A stretch of 64,000 bases of DNA, taken from Coniosporium tulheliwenetii (lineage: Eukaryota > Ascomycota > Dothideomycetes). Below are positions 11,890-23,860 of the stretch, piece by piece. The stretch's first letter is position 1; every line of letters begins with the position of its first letter. The stretch covers positions 930,001 through 994,000 of the forward strand of contig JAPDRP010000006.1 in the NCBI GenBank assembly GCA_030247845.1. The letters are read 5' to 3'. The position numbers were made by a program, and so were the translations under genes. Under the pieces are notes generated by a model that saw only the letters and a program-made list of their open reading frames with translations, was not told the origin of the DNA and ran no database searches.

Positions 11890-13292
11890 TTAAGCCACGC
11901 TCATATGCGCAGCGTAAAACTCGGGGTATTTGCTCTGGATCATCGTGGCAACCCTCTCTACCTCTTCTGCTAGACCTTGCACGTTTGCATCCCACTTCCT
12001 GATCTCCCTGCCGACAAGCTTTTCCGCTTGTCCTCGCTTCCTCTCTCCGCTTCCCTCGCCCTCAAAGAATACGACGGCATCGATCTGATCAATATACCCG
12101 GCCAGACGGCCCTGCTCGATCATCTGTGCCGCATAGCCTTCCGCTCGTTCGGCGTCCACACCCAGGAGATCACCAAGCTGCGCGATGCCGATATTGTTAT
12201 AGAGACGTGACGTGGCCAGGAGATTGTGTTCGAGGACAGCCTTCTCTAGCACTGTTGAGCCATCGGCGGTCTTTGCTAGCTGATGCGGTTGAAGCTTTGA
12301 AGCGAACGCGGCAACCTCTGAGGGCGAGAGCAGGCGGTCAAGGAAGATCTTCTCCAAGATGCTGAACTCTTCTACCTGAGAAGCGCGGTCGTCCTTGTAT
12401 AACCTGGCCAAGGTCCTTGCCCGCTGCGGCCCAGCAGGCGCAAGGACAGCACAGACAATGGCTGCAGACAGCGCCTGGAGCCTCTCCTCCTCGTCGACTA
12501 TGCTCTCGAAGCTGATGCTGTGATAGCTCTGGCTAGCCTCAAGGAAGTTTCGCTGCGAGTCGAGGATCCGCGCTTGGCTCAGCGCAAATTTTAGCCGCGT
12601 CTCCTTGTCTGTGACTTCAAAAAGGACGTTCTTGACGCGGTTCAGGTAGCTCATAGCCGATGTAGGATCGTCTTCCTCGAGGTAGCATCTCACAATCCTT
12701 GTCCATATCTTCGCTTTGTCGTCCGCGGACACCGCGCGCTGACTGCTGTCCAAAGTGATGCTCTGCAGGACCTTTGCAGAGGATGTGAAGTCTTCCTGTG
12801 TCTCGTACGCGCTGGCTAGTATCTCTTTGATCTGGGTGTCTTGCTCTTCGTAGGAGACGACCTTGGGCTGCAGGAGCTCTAACGCGTGCGTCCCCACCTC
12901 GATCTGGACATCGGGATTGTTCAACGACCTGAAGCGGATTACGAAGGATGCGAGGAGAGGTCTTGAGGCTACGATGCCGAGGGATTCGCCGAGGAGAGAT
13001 TCTAGGTAGGCTGCTGCTCAGTCAGCTATGATATGCATAGAGCAGCAGTCGCATGAGACAAGCAACGGTGCTGCCAAGACAACAACAATAGATCTGGGCC
13101 AAGATACAAAAGACTGTTCCTTCGTTCAGACAATACTGGCGTACCTTGGAGGTTGGATGCTAGAGTATCCGGCAAGCTGGTGGATACAATCTTGTCAAGC
13201 AGATCATTGTAGGCGGACGCCTTGTTGTTGTTGGAAGACTTCTCAAGGTCTTTCAAGGCGCTTGCTACCTCTGCAGAAGCGAGCGCAGGCAT
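11890..13292 (-). CDS. CSN4: COP9 signalosome complex subunit 4
   Basis: CSN4 is a PCI-domain subunit of the COP9 signalosome, which removes Nedd8 from cullins and so tunes ubiquitin ligases; in filamentous fungi it affects development and secondary metabolism. Two exons (13292-13145 and 13013-11890, 131-bp GT-AG intron) give 423 residues, close to the family size of about 400. Exon 1 encodes an N-terminal helix (ASALKDLEKSSNNNKASAYNDLL); exon 2 starts AAYLESLLGESLGIVASRPLL. The helical-repeat body includes KAKIWTRIVRCYLEEDDPTSA and LKFALSQARILDSQRNFLEAS. The PCI winged helix is near residues 310-370 (VLEHNLLATSRLYNNI, LGDLLGVDAERAE, AAQMIEQGRLAGYIDQIDAV). Start at MPALAS; another in-frame ATG lies seven codons upstream. 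It is divergent from TFIIF-beta. Confidence 0.93.
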
Positions 13293-13582
13293 GCTAACGG
13301 AATTTATTGTCACGAAGGCCGTGTGTCGAGATAAATCTGGGGAAGCTCGTGAAGCTCAAAGTGTGATGGCGATCCCACCGTTATCGATAGGCCGATTGCT
13401 TGACATGACAAGGATCCTGAGCTTGACGGTTGCGGCTCTTTGCTCATACTGTACCTAGAGCCCCATCCATTGATTCACTTCACTTCCACATTTCACCACC
13501 ACATGCCCTTGAGCAACTCTCCAGTCTCTTCGAAGACGGCACCATATCCTTAGCACGAAGACAGCGACACTCTAGCCCCAGT
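13293..13582. promoter_or_regulatory. Shared divergent promoter of CSN4 and TFIIF-beta
   Basis: The two start codons face away from each other across 290 bp, so both promoters must lie here. No specific factor site was identified. Confidence 0.5.
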
Positions 13583-14767
13583 ATGGCAGCGAACGTAACC
13601 AACGGCGTAAAGACGGAGGACGGCGAATACATCAAGCTGGACCCGGATTCCTCGTCGCCAGCGCCTATGCTAGACGACATAGACGTCTACGAAGACACCG
13701 GCGAGCTCTCCATCCCGCAACACTTGACAAGAAATGGGTGGTTGGCACGATTACCCGAAGAGCTTTGGGACGTCCTGGAGAAACTCAAGGATGACGAACC
13801 GGTCCAGATAGGTACTCTGGCGGTATGGCAGGTAGACGGCGAGCAAAAGGCAAGTGGACAATCTCCGCAGTCTCTGTTTCTCCCAGGCGCTGACCATCGT
13901 ACAGAGCCGACTGATGCTGAGCCCAACGCTGTCCATGCCTGCCAACCTGGAGAGGGAATACGAAATGCGGTTGACCAACGCAGCGTCCAGAAACACCTAT
14001 GTCTTCTCCGAAAAGGACCAGGCCGACTTCAAAGCCGGTGTCTACCGTCGTGGACCCAAACCAGGCTACCAACGCAACCAAGACTCCAGCAACAGAGTCG
14101 ACAAGAAAAGGCACGGGCGAACCATCATACCAAGTGCGTTCTCTCTCAGCTGCGCTTCTGCGTACACTCCTCCGCTCCATGACTGACACCACCCCTACAG
14201 AATCCACCGCCCTCACCAGCGCCATCCACCATGAACTAGCCGCCATCCCCATCCGCGACCCCTCGAAAGCGCCCGTACCCCCGCGCCCGAGCCCAAAGAA
14301 TGGAAATCCACGACCTCCGCGATGAAAAAGCGATCAAGCAATCCGTCGCCCGCCGCGCCGACGCCTTCGAGAACATCGCGCAAGCATCCAAGATACGCAA
14401 GCGCCGCCCCCAGGATAACAAGGCCGTGCGCATTGGCGAGACGGAGCTGATCAACATGATCTTCGACGCGTTCAAGGAGTTCCAGTACTGGAGTCTCAAG
14501 GCTTTGCGGGATCGGACGAAGCAGCCGGAGTCGTACCTCAAGGAGACGCTGGATCAGATTGCGGTTATGGTGCGCGGGGGTGCGTTTACGAATCTGTGGA
14601 TGCTGAAGCCGGAGAACAGGGATTCAGTGTACGGGAATATGGAACCGCCTAAGGAGGCTGCGCCGGAGGCTGAAGGCGTGGGGACCGATCAGGAGGGCGA
14701 GGGCGAGTTCGAGGATGATGTCGATCTGGGAGATGATGATGAGATGGTGGATGTTCTCCCTGCTTGA
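13583..14767 (+). CDS. TFG2: Transcription initiation factor IIF subunit beta, one-base frameshift
   Basis: This is the RAP30/Tfg2 subunit of TFIIF, which brings RNA polymerase II to the promoter complex. Exons are 13583-13849, 13905-14133 and 14201-14767. The dimerisation barrel is read in exons 1-2 (GELSIPQHLTRNGWLARLP, IGTLAVWQVDGEQ, SRLMLSPTLSMPANLEREY) and the C-terminal winged helix near residues 245-310 (RIGETELINMIFDAFKEF, WSLKALRDRTKQPESYLKE). An acidic tail follows. Intron 1 uses a GC donor (AAAAG|GCAAGT). In exon 3 the block TALTSAIHHELAAIPIRDP and the block EIHDLRDEKAIKQS lie in different frames; the switch is at the C run 14278-14282, where one base too many (or two too few) must be assumed. 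With that correction the length is 353 residues. The gene is essential in yeast, so an assembly error is likelier than a null allele. Confidence 0.88.
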
Positions 14768-15111
14768 GATTTGGGTGGGTTCGATGCATAGCGCGGCGTC
14801 TGGGTATTTGGGAATGGGGGTGTAGAAGGGTACGGCCAGATACTACTATTGGCGCCACGGAATCTGGCACTCGATGGGAGAACCGGGATCGAAGTGGGTA
14901 TTCTTACCAAAGGAGCACATATATCTGTTCCAATCTAGCGTCTTTTGAGAGCTGCTAGCAGTCAAATATGTTCTGTACATTCTAGTACCTACTTAGATAG
15001 GGAACCTTGATAGACCTTTCTGAGCGCCCTGAGCCATCCGCGCCACCGTACATCTACACTCGAAAATCTACTAAATAATGATTTTCAAATACCAAAGCCC
15101 ACCGATTACTC
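14768..15111. other. Convergent 3' region between TFIIF-beta and VPS10
   Basis: Only 3' flanks are expected here. Minus-strand open frames 14649-14910 lie antisense to the TFIIF-beta tail and lack motifs. Confidence 0.4.
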
Positions 15112-18100
15112 TCAAACCTCCTCATCGCTATCCTCCCCCAACAACTCCCCTCATCCGGATCCACAACCGCATAATCCCCCTCCCATGCGCAAACGAGCTC
15201 CTGGACGTATACGTCCTGCCGCCATACCCGCCCCCAACCCTCCCCTTCACACTCCGCCACAAGCTCCCGACCAGCAGCGGAATCGCGCCCACGACCGCCA
15301 CAATCGCCGCAACCGCAGCAACCGGCCACTTAATCCACGGACTCCCGCTATCAAAGCTCGGCGCCGCGTCCCCGAGCCGAATCTGCCCAAACTTGCCGTC
15401 CCAGTTGCGATACACGTACCACCCGATCCCGCTCGCAGCGGCAAAGGGCAGCAGGATCGCGAAGAAGAGACCTAGCCCGCTGAGGCCGCGCTTCTCGGTG
15501 AACTCCTTCTCGTGGCCGGGGCATGGGTGCGGCGTGCTGACGTCCATTTCGAGGCCACCCTCGCAGGTCGTGATAGGGATGCGCCGGTAGCCAGTCGTGT
15601 CGTAGAATTCGATGAGGTCGGGGTTTTCTTTGCAGACGCGCTCGGGGTTTGCGGGTTGGAGGCCTGGGACGAGGACGCAGGAGCCTTCATTTGCGCGTTG
15701 GTAGTTGTAGTCGCTGGGGCGGGTTAGTGTGGTAAAGTAGGGGGATGGGCAGGGTGAAGGGAGAGCTTACCACTCGAAGTCTTCCCGAGTGCACTCGCAG
15801 TTCTTCTTGATGTTGTGCAGCTTGGCAATTGGGTTGCGGTCGTTGCGGCATTGAGACTCGAGCTTCTTGCGATGGTACTGGGATACGTGTCCGAAAAGGC
15901 AGTTGTCTTTCTGCTTAGGGTGCCGGGGCTCCCAGAGGTAGTAATCGCTGTCAGCGGCTTCCGGGTTTTTATCATCAAGGTGGCATATCTTGCTGCGCTC
16001 CTTGAGGCCGAGAAGTCAAGGTTGATGGTGACGAAGTTTGCGCTGCCGCTGGTGTCCTTGCCCCAGAGAAGGAAGTTGAGGGAGTTGTCGCTTGGGACGG
16101 TGGAAATCGCCGCGATTTGCATTTTCTGCTCGCTAAACTGATGCTCGGTCCAGTGGTCGCCTTCGTCGAGTGTGTAGTAGACGATGTTGGTTGGGACTTC
16201 CTCCTGCACAATGACGATGACTGAGCCTTGGTCGCCGTACTCCCACATGAAGGTTCCTTTCATCACTTCGAGCCATGTGATGCCACCATCCCGAGTAATG
16301 TAGGTGTTGCCCTCTTTGCGCCGTCCCAGGGTCGCGCCGACATTGCCAACGGCCATCATGAGTCCGACTGCTGTGGGCGAAGAGAAACCGTTCCGCACAT
16401 CTTTACGCTCGGTATACCCATGGAGATGCAGTGAGCATTTCTCCTTGCCAGCGCCAGCGCAGGGGTAGTCCTTGCCCTCATTGTCTTTATCGGGGCGTGG
16501 AATATAATCCCAGGCAGCGCCGTCGTTATGCGTGATGAGGGACTTGAGCTGCTTTGCCGCTCCCTTAGTCTCTACATCTTTGACATTGTCGACGACATTG
16601 ATGAGGGCAACTCCCTCTAGACCGAGCATCTTCTCGAAATCAACATAGCCATCCTTGTCCCGGTTGACAAAACTGGCGCTGAGCACGTACGACGTGCCGT
16701 TGCTATTGCTCTTGATGATTGTGCCGTACTCCTGATCCTTGACACCATTGATTGTGACATGCAGGAAGACAGCATGAGTAGAGCTGTCCAAGACAGTGTA
16801 GGCCTGCGAATGCTCTACCTGGAAACCATGCGGAAAGTGTGCATGAGCGAAAGTTTTGCCGTCAACGCTGGCTTGGACCTTCAGCCATTTGCGGTCCTCA
16901 GTCCTCTGCGCCACGACAACATACTCTGCCATCGTCGCAAAGTTGACCACGTCTTGGAGCTCCACATGCTTGTGTTCGAACCAGTCTTCGCTTGAGATAA
17001 GTTGTTTCGGCTTACTTGTGTCTTCATCCTGATATTGCTGGCAGTACACCAGTTTATCGCTGCCTTGTCGGCGGTCCCTCCACATGAACTGGCACTTGGT
17101 TGTAAACTTGAGCAAGGTTTTCCATGACGAGTCTTCCCCACCCTTAGTGGACGCATACGACACCGCGTGACAGGTGCCTGAAGATGCTTTACAATCCTGA
17201 GCACCGGCAAAGATCAGCCAGTCCTTTTGCGTCGGATGGAACTGAAGAACCTGCTGGTCCGCGTTCGGAGGCTCGGGTGCATTAAAGGAGTGGAGCTTGT
17301 TCAGTGCACGCTCTTTCGAGTACCAGATTCTCTTAGTTGGGGTGATGAAGTAGACATCATCACTCTGGTACGGGTTCGGGTAGATGGCCGACACTTTATC
17401 ATCATCGACTTCCGCTTTTTTCCAGGTCTTCCCATGGTCGTGACTAATGTGGGCTACGCGGTCAGTTGTAAGCATGACTACGGTCTCATCGGTCCCATCT
17501 TGAGAATCCTTTCTTTCAAGATACCAGTATTCTTCAAAACCACCTGTATGAAATTCTGTGATCTTGGTGGCAATCTGACCGGTCGCGGGCGTATGCTTGG
17601 TATCGCCACATTTTCGTTCCACCGGTTCATCCAGCTTCACGTCAGCCTTCGTACATTGATTTCCAGGGATGAGTCTCCAGCCTGAAGGGCCCTTGAAGGT
17701 GTCTTCCGGCTTCTTACATTCTCCCTCAGGCGCAGGCACCGGCATGGCAGGAACACATTTCTTGTTGCCGTCGTCCCACTCCGCTTTGAAGTTGTAATCG
17801 CACTCGAAGTCTTCCTTTGTGCATTTGCAGATCTCCCACTTTGGGACAGGATCCTGGAAGTCTGCTTCGACGAAACAGTCCTTGTCCGCCTTCCTTCTAC
17901 GGTAGGACTGCATTCGGCCCATTATACACGTCTTCTTTCCGTTCTTGTCAACGCGGGCCGGCCACATCTCAAAATCGTCCTTCTCGCACTTGCGTTTATG
18001 CATCTCCTCGAAATTGATTGAGTAGATGTGGTACTCTGTACTCTTGCCTTTGCCTTTAGTCGCAACCATAATGAACTTCAGGCTGGTAGAATCCGGGACA

Positions 18101-19599
18101 GTCGTCAATTCGTGAGCGCGAACCTTGTCATCAAGCGAGACCTGTTCCCACTTTCCTCCGTGGTCAAGCGAGTAGGAGAAACCTTCGGTATGGCCCTCGT
18201 CGTAAACTGCCACTAGCACCGCCCCTTTATCTCCGATTTCATACTTATGAGCTTCCTTCAGGGCACGCTTCCAGGTAACACCAGCGTCATCAGAGACGTA
18301 CAGGTCGCCTTCGCTGTAGGGCTTCAAGTATTTCCCAGTATTTCCTACGCCCATGACGATGCCAGGAGCCGGACTGGAGAAGACCCGGCCGACGTTTCGC
18401 TGATCAGTAACCGAGTGTAGGTGTAAGTCCTCGTCGCCAGCTTTGAGAGCTTGAAACGTCCTCCCATCATCGAAGCTGATCCTTGACTGGATTTCCTTCT
18501 CCACGAACCAGGAGTCCTTGACCTTGTCCGCATTGGAAACGATATTGACCAGTACGATACCCTGGATGTTCGTCATCTTCTCGAAATCGACGAACCCGGC
18601 TTCGTTCCTGTTTGTGTTCCGAATGTTGCGCGTGAAGTAGGTTCCATTGGAGTTGCTGGTGTACAGTTCGCCAATGGCTGCGTACTTGTTCGTCATTACA
18701 TCAACCTGGATGCTGTAATTCGTAGACTCCAATACAGTATACGCATCTTGCTCCAGCTTCTGGCCAAACTCCGCTTTGTGCCATGTTTTGGTGTCGTCGG
18801 TGACGTACAACGCAAGCTCGTCCGTACCTTCCGATTTAGCAGCGGCCACAAGGTAGCCTTTGACAGCGGCCATGTTGACCAAGCCTGCAACAACCCTGCC
18901 TCCGGCAAGCTCAGGCTCCACCGCATGGTTATCTTTGAAGTAGTCGTCCGTCAGGAGAAGCCTGAAATCGCTGGTGCGGTGCGAGTATTTGCCCTCCACG
19001 ATACACAGTATGCGATTGGCGTCACTGGTCGCGTCTCCCGTCGTGAAGGAGTCGGTGCCCTTTGCCCACGAGCACATCTTGCGCTTGTCCGTGAGCTTAT
19101 ACATGGTGTCGAATCCATCCTTGGTGTACCAAGTTGTGCCGATGCAGGTGTAAAAGTCGCACTCGTCGCCGCCGTGGAATAGTATCTTGTCAGGATCGTC
19201 CGCGTGGAAGCTGATAGGCAGCGAGAACGGGTCGTTCTTGGGTGATGCATCGGTTTTGAACTCTTTCCAGCTCTTCCCCTGATCCTTCGTGATCCAGTGT
19301 CTTTTCTTCCGGCCAAGCGCAACCGCAAGCTTGCCGTTGAAAGGGTGCTTCAGCACCGCATAAGGTTCCCCTTGAGCCAGATCCTCTACCACCGACCATT
19401 TTGCACCGGCATCCGTGGATCGCCAAACAACGCCCCGATCGAACTCGGTAACCAGGACGACATCGGAATCATCGAAGTAGAATAGGTTGCCGGGCTGTGT
19501 CTCGAACTTGTGTGATGTGACTGCTGGTGCATCCTTCTTGGCTACAGATCTTGCCACCAGCAACAGCGCTGGCAGCAGTACGCTCCGTAGTAATTTCAT
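15112..19599 (-). CDS. VPS10: Vacuolar protein sorting receptor Vps10 (sortilin), three one-base frameshifts
   Basis: Vps10 is the trans-Golgi receptor that carries carboxypeptidase Y-type cargo to the vacuole and is recycled by retromer. The chosen start, MKLLRSVLLPALLLVARSVA, is a signal peptide; the open frame extends 64 codons further up without conservation. Two Vps10 beta-propeller/10CC units follow, with repeated Asp-box-like turns (DQGKSWKEF, DAGVTWKRA, DHGKTWKKA, DGGITWLEV) and Cys-rich stretches. One intron is 15770-15714. The last exon holds a membrane segment (FFAILLPFAAASGIGWYVY), a second hydrophobic stretch and an acidic tail DYAVVDPDEG. Single missing bases are needed at 16008-16009, 15176-15180 and 15147-15150. 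With all three restored the length is 1,477 residues and ends ELLGEDSDEEV, as in other fungi. Confidence 0.93.
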
Positions 19600-20051
19600 C
19601 TTGCGTGAACATCGAGTTGCTAGAGTTGTTGACAGCTGGCTAAATACGAGTACTGCAGCTTCCAGGAGCTGATACGCCACAGCCTTGTCGCCCGCGCTGA
19701 TCCATGCGGCTGACGCTTTCCTAGCGCGGCTGAGGGTCAAAGGCAAGGAACGTCTTGCACGTGAATTGTGACTGCCCGCCGCGGCATGCAAGTCTGAGGC
19801 TCAGACTGACAACTGGGCATTAGAGATGTCAAGTTACCAGAAAGCATTAAAACATAGTTCTATACAGAGATGGACCAAATACATTTGAGGTAAGGAGCAA
19901 TCGCCGAGGTAAAGCAGGTAAGGCTATTTTGGCTTCCGCTGCCCTGCATCATCATTGCACTTGGCCGTGACAGGTAGGTACAATTCTATCTCATAGTAAG
20001 TGTCTATTCCTTCTTCTAAACCCACCTCTGCTACTTTGAAGAGTCCGTGTA
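19600..20051. promoter_or_regulatory. Divergent promoter region of VPS10 and acyltransferase-like gene
   Basis: The two genes start 452 bp apart on opposite strands. The part up to 19791 stays open in the VPS10 frame, but its protein is Arg/Ala-rich and precedes a perfect signal peptide, so it is taken as 5' UTR. Confidence 0.4.
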
Positions 20052-21739
20052 ATGTCTCAGCATTGGCTTGACCGTTACGCTAGCGGCTACCACGCGTGGC
20101 AAGACAGCAATCCAAACGGCAGACGAATCTTCAGGCGAAGGATAGGCGTGGTAGAATCAGCATTTGATACCGATGGGACCGACTTTGAGGGAAGGGCAGA
20201 TGTCAATGCCTTTCTGATCCTCGAAGCCCGCAACACGCTGGGCACCGAAGAGCTACGTAAAGAGTGCTTCTCGCTTGGACTAGCCTACGCCTACAGCATG
20301 CCCTCCTACTTGCCAGAGTAGAGCGTCAATCTTCCAAGGACTGCTTCGTTATTGAGCCACCGGTGGATTATTCAGAAGCTCTGGCAACAGCAGGAAACCA
20401 GCTTGTCTTCGTTGATGACCATTACCCGGACGGTGATGCCGAAGACTTTTACCGTCATGCCCTCAATACCGGCAGAGTACTGGATCCCGAAAGATCGCTT
20501 TCGCGGCTCTTCATCCTGTCATCAAGGGGTTCCGAGAATAAGACACACCAGTTCCAGGCCATATTGATAGCCGCCCACGAGATCACCGACGGCCTCGCAA
20601 TGTACAGCTGGCAGCAGCATTTCATGCACCTCTTGAACAGCTCGAGCGAGGATCTCCAGGCTAGTATAGAACAGCATCGGCGTCCTGAACAGATATGGGC
20701 CCGCCTACCGCCCGCACAAGAAGACCTATACCCTCCTGTTGCAGGCAATGTTGCCAGACAACGCTGGTACTGGGCTATTGTCCGGATACTGCGGCATGTT
20801 CGCAAACCGCTGCCGCAGGGGCTTACGAATCCTCTCCGAAGGGACCAAAGGCACGATACCGCTACAGAGATGCCACCAAATTATCCCGCCATTCTCAACT
20901 ACTCACCGAACCGCAAGCCGCCACTGAATACATTCTTCGTTGGCCTCACCCTACCACAGACCGCTTCGCACCGTCTCCAGCAGCTTGTCAAAGACGCAAA
21001 CGCCAGCGTAGGCGCTGGCTGCTTCGCGCTCGTAGGCCTCGCGATGATGGAGCTGTACGAAAAGCAGCACCCTTCAGTCCCGCTGGCGGATCGAAAACCG
21101 TTCGTAGCATCATTCCCGCTGAACCCGAGACCATTCTTCGGCTACAACGGCCCAGCCGACTCTTGCATGCTGGCCTTCAGCGACGGCATCGTCATGCCAT
21201 TTCTGCCCTCTTCTTTGCCTGTCGAAGGGCGCTTCAGACTGCTGGCTAAAATCGCACATCGACAGTTACGTATGTACCAGAAACGGTTGAGGGACCCGGA
21301 CCTGAATCTAGGCCTGAGTCCTCACAATCCAGCCCGCATGATCGCGACGAACTACATTGCAGCGGTCGAGCGCGCGGAGACAAAGCTGCCTCCCGAGAGA
21401 CGTACCGGGATGAATCCACAGGGCGCGTATCCGGCAAACTACAACTTCGGCAGCGCAACCTGTGGTGTCAGTTCCGTGGGCTCGGTCAAGGACTTGCTGA
21501 GTCCGGGCATGTTTGACTTGAGCAAAGAGCCGGAGAATGGGTTGGTGGCGGATTATCGAAGCCTGCGGTCAGTGGTGAGAGCTAGGGATAACGAGTTTCT
21601 GGTTGGGAGTGCTGGCGACAATACTGGCATTCACTTTTTTGTATCTTATGATGGGAATGCCGTTCCTGAGGAGAAAGCTCAGGAGTGGAAGGCGAAGCTG
21701 GAGACGTTACTCGAGCCCGGGGAGAGATCGAGGCTATAA
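20052..21739 (+). CDS. Acyltransferase/condensation-domain-like protein, one-base frameshift
   Basis: A fungal family I associate with the chloramphenicol acetyltransferase/condensation fold. The corrected protein is 562 residues from a single exon. Landmarks: FEGRADVNAFLILEAR, LLAWTSLRLQHALLLA, FVDDHYPDGDAEDFYRHALN, the segment AAHEITDGLAMYSWQQHF (HxxxDG-like: HEITDG, the expected catalytic His and structural Asp-Gly), LYPPVAGNVARQRWYWA, SVGAGCFALVGLAMMELYE, SFPLNPRPFFGYNGP, MLAFSDGIVMPFLPS and NPQGAYPANYNF. Substrate is unknown; no NRPS or PKS gene is next to it. The first 70 residues and the rest are in different frames; one extra base at 20262-20265 (giving RKEVLLAWTS) joins them, and there is no possible intron. 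Confidence 0.75.
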
Positions 21740-22117
21740 GCATGGCAACATGTAGCCACTTCTCTTGATACATGAAAGGCAGGACTTGCTTCGTCCAGCG
21801 TTCAGCAGAAAACTACTGGTGTTTACCCTAGCCGCAGCGCTGATAGTCAGTGCTGTGAAAGGTTTCTGAAGCGGTATCCGCTATGTTCAGGGTTCGGGGT
21901 GACAAAGGTTATGTGAATATTCCGGATTGGGTAGTCCCGGGCCGGAACAAGCTGACGTAAGCGGCGAAAGAACCGCTCGGGCCGTCTTCTTCATGACCCG
22001 CATTCCACCCGTCAACTGACAACGCCGCAAACGCAAACAAGACAGCGCGAATAGACACGGAACTTCGTCTGATCTCTGTCATAGCTAACCTCGCTAACAA
22101 GCAGAAGACTCTCCAGT
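21740..22117. other. Intergenic region upstream of the CCCH gene
   Basis: Nothing recognisable was found; this is taken as the 3' UTR of the preceding gene plus the CCCH gene promoter. Confidence 0.35.
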
Positions 22118-23860
22118 ATGTCCGAAGAGAGGGATCTTCAGGCAAAGATCGCAGCTTTGTCAGGTAGGACGATCAAAATCTGGTTGACACGCTGTGCTAA
22201 CCAAGATTCCTCAGGCCGCATAAACCTCCACAAGCAAGCTACGAAAAACCCTTCACAGAACCAAACGCACGGTCAGGGATATGGACGAGGCGCTACGAAC
22301 TGGGTCCCTCAACGAGGAACACCATATGGATACTCTCGTGGTCGAGGCGGCGCAAAGCCCGCTCCACCAGTGCATCGGAACCGCAAGCTTATCTTGAACA
22401 ACTCCCCACCCGCACCTACTGCTACACCAGGGAACATGTCGGAACAAGAGGACGGCACGATGTCTTCAGGTACCGGAAACAAGGCGCCAGCTTTTGTGAC
22501 CAAACAGGGCAGGCACATGCAACTCATCAACAATTCTATATACGACAAGTTCAGCCAGGAACGGGCCAAGGCGATGCAAGAGAGCTTTGAACAGCGAAAA
22601 CTTCAACGTAACGAACGAGAGCTGGCTAGGCTCGGCAAGCATTTTCAACTCACCTCCGCACCGTATCAACCAGGTCATACTGCAACGGAAGCCCCTTCTC
22701 ACGTGATTAACGTAGGAGACCTTCGATTTCGAGTCGCAGACGGCGGCAGCAAGCTTATTCGGCTTACTGGTACGTCCTTGTATCCTGACGATGAGGCCGT
22801 CTCTCACTTCACAGATGATGCGACCGTTGGCGCCAAGACGACCCCGAGACAAACCAAGATCGGCGGAGTGACCTTCGTTAGAAGCAAGCACGGCAATTTG
22901 TACCGTGCCGGACTAGTAAAAACCCGAAGGCAAGTGCGCCAGATGACGGGCAACCGCCGCGGATCTTCACAGCATGCGGCATGTCGATGTCGCCCTTGCA
23001 CGACTGAGGATCCGGTCTTCATGCCGGAAGTGCTTGTGGAACTCGTAGTTACAAGCGAGATTATTTCTTACTGCAACGCTTTTCTAGCTTGACTGGCACT
23101 TTTGAGCTCACAATTACAGTCCGTTGTTCAGATGGCTGACATTTTCTAGGGGCAAGAACATCACAAAATCCGAACAACCTTGTCCAAGGTTTACGTCAAC
23201 TGGTATTTCCTATTCTTGACAGCGCTTCTGGATACAATATCCGGTGGGTTCCCCTGAAGCATAGCTGACACCAACGCCGCAGGTACCTGTCCCGAGGGAC
23301 CCCATTGCCGTTTTGTTCACGATCCGAACAAGGTCGCTATCTGCAAGGACTATCTTGCAAAGGGCGCCTGCCTTGCCGGCGATGCCTGTGACCTCTCCCA
23401 CGACCCTACGCCCAACCGTGTCCCAGCATGCTTGCATTTTCTTCGTGGCAACTGCACGAATGACAGCTGCCGCTATGCCCATATACGAGTCAATCCCGGA
23501 GCCCCAGTGTGCCGCGGATTCGCGACCTTGGGATACTGCGAGAAGGGCGCAGAGTGTGCCGACAAGCATGTATTTGAATGCCCTGACTATGCTAACAAAG
23601 GTCTTTGCCGCAACAACAAGTGCCGCCTTCCACATGTTGATAGAGCTGGCCAAATCCGCAAGCGCACCGCTCAATCGTCCGCCACATCGTCACCGGAGGC
23701 TGAATCGTCAGACCTGTCCAGCGATGAGGACTTCGACGAGATTGGCAGCGACGACGTGGACTCTGATGGCTTCCAGGAGGACATGTGGATGCAGGATGCC
23801 AATAACGACGGCGGACAAGAGCTCACCCAGCAGCGAGACTTTGTCGCCTTTGGATCCTGA
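22118..23860 (+). CDS. CCCH zinc finger protein with five tandem fingers (ZC3H3-like)
   Basis: Five exons (22118-22163, 22215-22769, 22815-22929, 23150-23202, 23283-23860) give 448 residues. The N-terminal half has RGG/GRG-like low complexity (GQGYGRGATNW, YSRGRGG) and basic helices. The C-terminal half has five CCCH fingers: CPRFTSTGTCPEGPHCRFVH, CKDYLAKGACLAGDACDLSH, CLHFLRGNCTNDSCRYAH, CRGFATLGYCEKGAECADKH and CPDYANKGLCRNNKCRLPH, then an acidic tail. Five fingers of this spacing match ZC3H3 proteins, which act in mRNA polyadenylation and export; RNA binding is the safe claim. Intron 3 (22930-23149, 220 bp) is modelled with a GC donor (CGAAG|GCAAGT) because no GT site nearby gives phase 2; this is the least certain junction. 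Confidence 0.85.

Noticed and set aside
13785..14252. Long minus-strand frame antisense to TFIIF-beta
   Set aside because: It is a shadow of the conserved coding strand, with no motif of its own.
14200..14330. A tiny intron instead of a frameshift in TFIIF-beta
   Set aside because: The only GT...AG pair giving a suitable phase would be about 24 bp, below a workable intron length.
16000..16025. An intron to explain the VPS10 frame change
   Set aside because: There is no GT near the change, and the two frames are directly adjacent in conserved sequence.
19600..19791. Longer VPS10 start 64 codons upstream
   Set aside because: The added part is Arg/Ala/Ser-rich and would hide the signal peptide at MKLLRSVLLPALLL.
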